DNA of 7,674 bases from Acidimicrobiia bacterium. Lineage in GTDB: Bacteria > Actinomycetota > Acidimicrobiia > Acidimicrobiales > Ilumatobacteraceae. The translations under genes were made by a program, and so were the position numbers. The notes beneath the pieces were generated by a model. It saw nothing but the letters and a program-made list of their open reading frames with translations, was not told the DNA's origin and did not search any database. This document shows positions 1 to 5,325 of the stretch, piece after piece. The stretch's first letter is position 1; every line of letters begins with the position of its first letter. The stretch is taken from positions 1 through 7,674 of the forward strand of contig JACDGA010000079.1 of NCBI GenBank assembly GCA_013815505.1. The letters run 5' to 3'.

Positions 1-1478
1 TCGACGGGACCACGGGGTACGAGCACGCCCGCGTGGTCGAGCACGCGGTGCTCGACCCAACCGGCGTCGCGACGCTCACGGCAGCGTGGCGAGCGGTGAT
101 CGGCGACCCCCGTCCGTTGCGCGACTGGGAGGACGAGGCCCGTCGCGAGGTGCTGGCGCGTGGGCTCGCGCCCGACCTGGCGAGAACGGTGGCGGCGGGC
201 CGGGATCTGGGGCTGGACACGGACGCCGTGATCGAACTGAGCGTGCACCTCGACCGCTATCGCACCTACCTGCCCGGCGATGTGGACGGACGGGCTGCCA
301 TTGACACTGCGGCGGCGAGCGCTCGAACGGCGCGGCCCGACCTCGACACGCAACTGGACGAACTCGTTGCGGCGCTCACCGGGGTCGCGGATGCGGCGCG
401 CGAGCTGCGCACGCGCTGGCAGCAACTCACGGGTCCGGCGACGGCGAAAGGTGTCGAGGACCGCGCATTCTTTCGCTACGTCCCGGTGCCCACGCTGAGC
501 GAGGTCGGCGGCAACCCCGACCCAGCTGCGGATGTCGATCGCGTCGCCGAGCTGCACGCTCATCACGAGGTGGTGGCGCGGCGGTGGCCGTCGACGCTGC
601 TCGCCGGCACGACCCACGACACGAAACGATCCGAGGACGTGCGGGCGCGCGGACTCGCCGTGTGCGAGCACGCCGATGCGTTCGTCGCTGCGTTCGACGA
701 GTGGGTGGGCAGCGAGCGCTCGCTGCTGGGCGGCGTCGATTCGTCGATGGCGTGGCTGGCGTTGCACACCGCGGTCACCGCCTCACCCTCGACGGAACGG
801 CTCTCCGCGTTCCTCGTCAAGTGTGCCCGCGAGGCCGACCTGCACACCTCCTGGGCCGACCCCGACGAGCGGTACGAGTCGTGGCTCGACGATGTCGCAG
901 CCACCGCAGTGCGTGCGGTGGATGACGACGGGCCGCTGCGCGCGTTGACCGCCAACGTCGCCGCACGTGGCGCGGCCATCTCGCTGGCGATGCTCGCCGT
1001 GCGCTGCACCGCACCGGGCGTGCCCGACGTCTACCAGGGCACCGAGGCGGCGAGGTTCCTCCTCGTCGACCCGGACAACCGTGCCGAGCCCGATCGGTCG
1101 ATGCTCGACGCCACGGTGGCGAAAGCGGCGACAATCGACCTGGCGGCGGCACTGGCCGAGCCCGGTGCGCCCTGTGCGCGGGCCGTGGTCCTGACCCGGC
1201 TGCTGGCGTTGCGGCGAGACGAGCCGTCGGTGTTCGGCCCAGGAGGCGGATATCAGCCGCTCCCGATGTCGGGCGGCGAGGGGGCGGCGATCGCGTTCGC
1301 GAGAACCGACAGCGCCGGCGTCCCATGCGTCCTGACCGTCGTCGCCAGCGAGCCCGTGACGATCCAGCTGCCCGACGGCTCGTGGCACGACGTCCTCGTC
1401 GACGGGTCGACGCATGAAGGGTTCGTCACTGCCGACCGCACACGCCCCGTCGTGCTGCACCGCCGACCCGCCCGCTGA
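1..1478 (+). CDS. treY: Maltooligosyltrehalose synthase TreY, C-terminal part (5' end outside window)
   Basis: TreY (GH13) is a cytoplasmic intramolecular transglycosylase that turns the reducing-end alpha-1,4 link of malto-oligosaccharides into an alpha,alpha-1,1 link; TreZ then releases trehalose. The frame is open from base 3, and its first residues, DGTTGYEHARVVEHAVLDP, match the TreY 'GTTGYD...DP' segment. The gene therefore enters from the left, and the GTG at 33 is an internal valine. Counting from base 3 (491 residues seen), KGVEDRAFFRY lies near 149-159, THDTKRSEDVRAR near 204-216 (its Asp, bases 618-620, is the expected third catalytic acid) and VPDVYQGTE near 340-348. TreY is usually about 700-800 residues, so roughly 300 residues, including the nucleophile and the acid/base, are missing here because of the window edge. 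It ends at TGA 1476-1478, converging on treZ. A substitution worth noting is GTTGYE in place of the usual GTTGYD. Confidence 0.95.
   Translation, partial: DGTTGYEHARVVEHAVLDPTGVATLTAAWRAVIGDPRPLRDWEDEARREVLARGLAPDLARTVAAGRDLGLDTDAVIELSVHLDRYRTYLPGDVDGRAAIDTAAASARTARPDLDTQLDELVAALTGVADAARELRTRWQQLTGPATAKGVEDRAFFRYVPVPTLSEVGGNPDPAADVDRVAELHAHHEVVARRWPSTLLAGTTHDTKRSEDVRARGLAVCEHADAFVAAFDEWVGSERSLLGGVDSSMAWLALHTAVTASPSTERLSAFLVKCAREADLHTSWADPDERYESWLDDVAATAVRAVDDDGPLRALTANVAARGAAISLAMLAVRCTAPGVPDVYQGTEAARFLLVDPDNRAEPDRSMLDATVAKAATIDLAAALAEPGAPCARAVVLTRLLALRRDEPSVFGPGGGYQPLPMSGGEGAAIAFARTDSAGVPCVLTVVASEPVTIQLPDGSWHDVLVDGSTHEGFVTADRTRPVVLHRRPAR
709..726. repeat. 18-bp perfect palindrome inside treY
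   Basis: GCAGCGAGCGCTCGCTGC reads identically on both strands. It lies in frame within treY, encoding part of the segment GSERSLLG. Its core shares the AGCGAGCG/CGCTCGCT vocabulary with the repeat-like element in the malQ-glgB spacer. It may simply follow from high GC and codon bias, and no function can be assigned from sequence alone. Confidence 0.45.
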
Positions 1479-1481
1479 CAA

Positions 1482-1500
1482 GGTCTCGACGAGCTCGACC
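1482..1500. repeat. Imperfect inverted repeat in the treY/treZ convergent spacer
   Basis: The 40-bp gap between the two stop codons contains GGTCTCGACGAGCTCGACC, with GGTC/GACC ends and a TCGA/TCGA inner pair around CGAGC. From memory, very similar GGTCTCGAC-AAGCTCGACC-type sequences are scattered between genes in many actinobacterial genomes. I could not check copy number. A longer fold is also possible: GTCTCGACG (1483-1491) against CGTC (1517-1520) plus GAGAC (1523-1527). Its position between convergent genes would suit a two-way terminator, but there is no T-tract. Confidence 0.4.
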
Positions 1501-1518
1501 ACTCGCCCTCGCGCGACG

Positions 1519-3330
1519 TCAGGAGACGCGCACGGTTGCCCACCAGGGGGTGCGGTCGGCGTCGTGGTCGAGGTTCCACTCGGCGGCGCGGGTGTCGAAG
1601 CGGGGCGCGGTCTCGGCGTCGGGTGCGCCGGGCTCACCGTGGACCTCGGGATCGGCGTCGAACGCCAGCGTGAGCACGACGTGCTCGTCGCCGAGCGTGC
1701 GAGCGACGGTGATCACGCGACCCTCGAGGCGCACCTCGTGGCTCGCAGCAGGGTCCGTGAGCGCGGCGATCTCACGACGCAGCGACAGCATCTCGGTGTG
1801 GGCGGCGAGCAGCGACCGGTGCGGCTCGGCATCGGCGAGCGACGGGTCGAGCACGGCTCGCGCGAACGTCGCCGGATCGGCGGGATCGGCCACGTCGCCG
1901 TCCCAGCCGGCGCCAGCGAACTCGGCGAGCCGACCAGTTCGCGTCGCCTCGACAAGCGCCGGATCGCCGTGATCGATGAAGAACGGGAACGGCGCCGTCT
2001 CGCCGTACTCCTCACCCATGAAGAGCATCGGCGTGTACGGCGACAGCAGCACCGTCGCCGCCGCGACGAGCCGTTGCGAGTGGCTCAGGCGCGGCCGTTC
2101 GCCGGCCGGTGTGTTGCCGACCTGGTCGTGGTTCATCGAGCACACGACGAGCTGGCGATGTCCGGTGCCGTCCCGATCGAGCGGGCGGCCGTGGGAGCGA
2201 CCACGGAAGCGCGAGTACCGCCCGTTGAACACCCAGCCCCGAGCCAGCGCCGCTGCGAGGTCGTCGATGCCGCGGTAGTCCTCGAAGTACCCGCGCTGCG
2301 GGCCGAGCAGCGTGGTGCGCAACGAGTGGTGGAGGTCGTCGTTCCACGACGCATCGCAACCGACGCCTCCCTCGGCGACGGGTGTGATCAGACGCGGGTC
2401 GTTGTCGGCGCTCTCGGCGATGACGACGACCGAGCGACCGGCGGCCGCACCTGCGGCGTGCACGGCGACGGTGAGGTCCTCCAGGAACGTCCGTGTCGTG
2501 CGGTCGACGATGAACCCGACGGCGTCGAGGCGCAACCCGTCGACATGGAAGTCGCGGATCCATCCGGTTGCACTCTCGACGAACGTCCGTCGCACAACGT
2601 CGCTCCCCGGTCCGTCGACGTTCACGGCATCACCCCACGGCGTCACGTACACGTCGGTGAAGTACGGCGCGTACCTCGCCAGCACGTTGCCTTCGGGGCC
2701 GAGATGGTTGTAGACGACGTCGAGCATCACGGCGAGGCCGGCTGCGTGGGCGGCGTCGACCAGCCGGGCGAGGCCCGCCGGACCGCCGTACGACTCCTGC
2801 ACGGCCGACACGAACACGCCGTCGTAGCCCCAGTTGCGCTCGCCGGGGAAGGCGTTCACCGGCATCAACTCGATCGCCGTCACACCGAGCGCAGCGAGCC
2901 GCCCGAGCTGACCGATCACGCCGTCGAGCGTGCCCTCGGCCGTGAACGTCCCGACATGCAACTCGTACACCACCGCGTCGTCGAGCGCGATGCCCCGCCA
3001 CTCGTCGTCGTGCCACCCGAACCGCGCGGTGTCGATGACAGCCGAGGCGCCGTGGACGCCGTCGGGTTGACGCCGCGACGCAGGATCGGCGAGGGCGTCA
3101 CCGTCGTCGAGGCAGTAGCGGTAGCGCTCCCCGTCTGCGACGCCGTCGACGTCCACTGCCCACGTGCCGGCGACGTCGTCGAGCACCGACATCGGGACTC
3201 GCCGGCTTCCGTCAGCGCCGAGCCACACGTCGACCGTCGTCGCCGACGGCGCCCACACCTCGAACCGGGTCGTTGCGCCGTCGCCGAGCACGGTCGCCCC
3301 GAGACGGTCGCGCCGAGCTGTCGACGTCAT
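1519..3330 (-). CDS. treZ: Malto-oligosyltrehalose trehalohydrolase TreZ
   Basis: TreZ (GH13) hydrolyses the alpha-1,4 bond next to the terminal trehalosyl unit made by TreY and releases free trehalose in the cytoplasm. The protein is 603 residues, close to the family norm. It has an N-terminal beta-sandwich of CBM48 type (about 10-95), then the GH13 barrel with DVVYNH (204-209), nucleophile Asp269 in GLRLDAV, acid/base Glu306 in IAESADNDPR, and Asp402 in NHDQVGN. DASWNDDLHHSLRTTLLGPQ (about 326-345) is a TreZ signature that separates it from GlgB and GlgX. A C-terminal beta domain follows. I chose ATG 3330 because it overlaps the glgB stop (ATGA) and is followed directly by family-like sequence. 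Upstream in-frame codons reach 3573 but lie over glgB and are Arg-rich and unlike the family. There is no clear Shine-Dalgarno sequence, so translation is probably coupled to glgB. Confidence 0.96.
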   Translation of the reverse strand: MTSTARRDRLGATVLGDGATTRFEVWAPSATTVDVWLGADGSRRVPMSVLDDVAGTWAVDVDGVADGERYRYCLDDGDALADPASRRQPDGVHGASAVIDTARFGWHDDEWRGIALDDAVVYELHVGTFTAEGTLDGVIGQLGRLAALGVTAIELMPVNAFPGERNWGYDGVFVSAVQESYGGPAGLARLVDAAHAAGLAVMLDVVYNHLGPEGNVLARYAPYFTDVYVTPWGDAVNVDGPGSDVVRRTFVESATGWIRDFHVDGLRLDAVGFIVDRTTRTFLEDLTVAVHAAGAAAGRSVVVIAESADNDPRLITPVAEGGVGCDASWNDDLHHSLRTTLLGPQRGYFEDYRGIDDLAAALARGWVFNGRYSRFRGRSHGRPLDRDGTGHRQLVVCSMNHDQVGNTPAGERPRLSHSQRLVAAATVLLSPYTPMLFMGEEYGETAPFPFFIDHGDPALVEATRTGRLAEFAGAGWDGDVADPADPATFARAVLDPSLADAEPHRSLLAAHTEMLSLRREIAALTDPAASHEVRLEGRVITVARTLGDEHVVLTLAFDADPEVHGEPGAPDAETAPRFDTRAAEWNLDHDADRTPWWATVRVS

Positions 3331-5216
3331 CGAGCGGGTTCGGGAGCCAGGATCAAGGTCGCCAGCGGTCCGACGGAGACGGAGATCGAGTGCGGCTGGC
3401 CGTGCGAGCCCTCGTCGAGCGCCGTCACGCCGTCGAGGTTGCCGATGTCGGTGCCGTCGTACGCTGCGGCGTCCGTGTTGAGCAGCTCGACCCACCGTCC
3501 GGCGGCTGGCACGCCGAGACGTACGTCGTGATGGACGGTCGTCGTCGTGTTCCACACGACGAGCACCGCACAAGCGGCATCGGCCGGGTCACGTCGAACG
3601 AACGCGTACAGGCCGCGGTCGGCGTCGTCACCGAGCACCCAGTGGAGCCCGAACTCCCCGGCGTCACCGGCGTGGAGTGCGCGCTCGGACGTGTATACGG
3701 CGTTCAGGTCGCACACGAGGCTGCGGATCCCCCCGTGCCCCGGCGCATCGTGGAGTGACCAGTCGATCGAGCCCTCGTGCGCCCACTCCGTCGGCGCGCC
3801 CAACTCGCCGCCCATGAAGAGCAGCTTCTTGCCCGGCTGCGTCCACTGCATCGCCAGCAGCAGGCGCAGGTTGGCGAAGCGCTGCCACTCGTCACCGGGC
3901 ATCCGTGTCAGCAGCGTGCCCTTGCCGTGCACCACCTCGTCGTGCGACAGCGGCAGCACGAAGTTCTCCGTGTTGGCGTAGACGGTGCGGAACGTCAGCT
4001 CGCCATGGTGGTGGCGGCGGTCGATGGGATCACGGGCGAGGTGCGCCAGCGCATCGTGCATCCACCCCATGTCCCACTTGTAGCCGAACCCGAGGCCGCC
4101 CATGTCGGTGGGTCGCGACACCATCGGCCACGCCGTCGACTCCTCGGCGAACGTCGCGACGTCGGGAAACTCGCCGTACACGGCCTCGTTCAGCTGGCGC
4201 AGGAACACGATGGCCTCGAGGTTCTCCCGCCCGCCGAACTGGTTCGGGATCCACTCGCCCTCCTCGCGCGAGTAGTCGAGGTACAGCATCGACGCCACCG
4301 CATCGACGCGCAGTCCGTCGACGTGGAACCGCTCCATCCAGCACACCGCGCTCGACACGAGAAACGCCCGCACCTCCGGCCGCCCGAAGTTGAAGATCGC
4401 CGTCGTCCAGTCTGGATGGAACCCCCGACGGGGATCGGCGTGCTCGAACAGGTGGGTCCCGTCGAAACGGGCGAGCCCATGGTCGTCCATCGGGAAGTGC
4501 GATGGCACCCAGTCGAGGATCACGCCGACGCCACGCTCGTGGAGCCGGTCGATCATCACCATCAGGTCGCGTGGGCTGCCGTGACGGGCGGTCGGGGCGA
4601 AATACCCCGTTGTCTGGTAGCCCCACGATCCGTAGTAGGGGTGCTCCGTGATCGGCAGCAGCTCGACGTGGGTGAAGCCGAGGGCGAGCACGTGGTCGGC
4701 GAGGGGGTCGGCGAGCTCGTCGTAGCGCGGGAACCGCCGCCCTGGCGACACGTGTCGCCCCCATGAACCGAGGTGCACCTCGTAGATCGACACCGGTGCG
4801 TCGAGTGCCACCCGCGCGCCGCGGCCCGCCATCCACTCGTCGTCGTTCCAGTCGTACGACAGGTCGGCGATGACCGAGCCGACCTCTGGTGGCTCCACCG
4901 TCGCCGCGCCGACCGGATCGACCTTGTCGAGCACGGCGCCGTCGGCGCTGTGGACGAGATAGCGATAGACGTCGCCGGGCTCGGCGCCGTCGACATGAGC
5001 AGCCCACACGCCCGACCCTCCGACGCGTGCGAGGTCGTGGTCACCGGTCCACGAGTTGAAATCGCCCGACACCCGCACACGAGCGGCGTTGGGCGCCCAC
5101 AGCGCGAACCACGTGCCGGTCTCGTCGGGATGGGCCCCGAGGACACGGTGGAGGTGACGGTGCGTGCCCTCGTGGAGCAGGTGGAGATCGAGCTCGCCGA
5201 CCCGGTTGTCGCTCAC
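3327..5216 (-). CDS. glgB: 1,4-alpha-glucan branching enzyme GlgB, short form
   Basis: GlgB (GH13) cuts an alpha-1,4 glucan chain and reattaches the piece by an alpha-1,6 bond, building branched glycogen or maltosyl-type glucan. The protein is 629 residues. A CBM48 module (about 20-110; LGAHP, FALWAPNA, GDFNSW) precedes the GH13 barrel: DWVPSHF (235-241), nucleophile Asp305 in GLRVDAV, acid/base Glu358 in FAEEST, Asp426 in LSHDEVVHGK. A C-terminal beta domain follows (about 520-629). These sites sit exactly 100 residues before E. coli D405/E458/D526, so the extra N-terminal module of the E. coli enzyme is absent. The start is GTG 5216: no other ATG, GTG or TTG occurs in this frame back to malQ, and GELDLHLLHEGTHRHLH is a typical N-terminus. 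Only a weak GGTG precedes it. Its stop overlaps the treZ ATG. Confidence 0.96.
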   Translation of the reverse strand: MSDNRVGELDLHLLHEGTHRHLHRVLGAHPDETGTWFALWAPNAARVRVSGDFNSWTGDHDLARVGGSGVWAAHVDGAEPGDVYRYLVHSADGAVLDKVDPVGAATVEPPEVGSVIADLSYDWNDDEWMAGRGARVALDAPVSIYEVHLGSWGRHVSPGRRFPRYDELADPLADHVLALGFTHVELLPITEHPYYGSWGYQTTGYFAPTARHGSPRDLMVMIDRLHERGVGVILDWVPSHFPMDDHGLARFDGTHLFEHADPRRGFHPDWTTAIFNFGRPEVRAFLVSSAVCWMERFHVDGLRVDAVASMLYLDYSREEGEWIPNQFGGRENLEAIVFLRQLNEAVYGEFPDVATFAEESTAWPMVSRPTDMGGLGFGYKWDMGWMHDALAHLARDPIDRRHHHGELTFRTVYANTENFVLPLSHDEVVHGKGTLLTRMPGDEWQRFANLRLLLAMQWTQPGKKLLFMGGELGAPTEWAHEGSIDWSLHDAPGHGGIRSLVCDLNAVYTSERALHAGDAGEFGLHWVLGDDADRGLYAFVRRDPADAACAVLVVWNTTTTVHHDVRLGVPAAGRWVELLNTDAAAYDGTDIGNLDGVTALDEGSHGQPHSISVSVGPLATLILAPEPAR

Positions 5217-5323
5217 TGGTGCACCATGGTGGTTCCGCGAGGGCAGCCACCGGGGGCCGACATGATGGTGCCCCTGTGAGCGCTGCGCGCATTTCCGATG
5301 ATTCGCTCGCTTCGCTCGCTCAT
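5213..5323 (-). CDS. Candidate 36-codon linker ORF between malQ and glgB
   Basis: A small ORF fills the malQ-glgB spacer. Its ATG (5323-5321) overlaps the malQ TGA as ATGA. Its TGA (5215-5213) overlaps the glgB GTG as GTGA. A GGAGG lies 7 nt before the ATG, which is canonical spacing and stronger than the site before glgB. The peptide starts MSERSERIIGNARSAH and ends GTTMVHQ. I recognise no family, and no signal peptide or membrane segment is visible. Its first third is translated from a repeat-like element, so the amino-acid sequence may not be under selection. Two readings are possible: a translated leader that hands ribosomes from malQ to glgB, or a chance ORF created by an inserted repeat. 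An internal ATG at 5260-5258 would give a 16-residue version. Confidence 0.4.
   Translation of the reverse strand: MSERSERIIGNARSAHRGTIMSAPGGCPRGTTMVHQ
5217..5231 (-). promoter_or_regulatory. Overlapping palindromes abutting the glgB start
   Basis: Two 10-bp perfect palindromes overlap: TGGTGCACCA (5217-5226), touching the glgB GTG, and CACCATGGTG (5222-5231). They share five bases and cannot both form as hairpins. They cover the place where a glgB ribosome binding site would be expected. Protein binding, RNA structure or chance are all possible. Confidence 0.3.
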
Positions 5324-5325
5324 CG
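5296..5325. repeat. Repeat-like element: tandem 9-mers between inverted arms
   Basis: On the + strand the structure is CGATGA, then TTCGCTCGC twice (5302-5310 and 5311-5319), then TCATCG. The 6-bp arms are exact inverted repeats. A second pair, TGAGCG (5277-5282) and CGCTCA (5317-5322), encloses a larger 46-bp unit. The right arm contains the malQ stop and the ATG of the small ORF. It looks like a REP-type intergenic element, and I recall similar sequences in other actinobacteria, but copy number cannot be tested within this window. Confidence 0.5.

Noticed and set aside
33..35. GTG at 33 as the start of treY
   Set aside because: The frame is open to base 3 and the upstream residues DGTTGYEHAR match TreY, so the gene is cut by the window edge.
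1414..3531. A 705-codon open frame on the + strand across treZ
   Set aside because: It is antisense to a complete TreZ with all catalytic motifs. Its translation is Arg/Val/Glu-rich without any family signature. Long antisense frames are expected opposite high-GC genes.
3539..3552. Short GTCGTCGTCGTG run as a microsatellite
   Set aside because: It encodes a Thr run in the GlgB C-terminal domain and is ordinary for a high-GC gene.
3331..3573. N-terminal extension of treZ to an upstream start at 3573
   Set aside because: It would overlap glgB by 247 bases and add 81 Arg-rich residues unlike TreZ. ATG 3330 in the ATGA overlap starts directly before family-like sequence.
3777..4766. A 329-codon open frame on the + strand across glgB
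   Set aside because: It is antisense to the GlgB catalytic barrel, with low-complexity composition and no motif.
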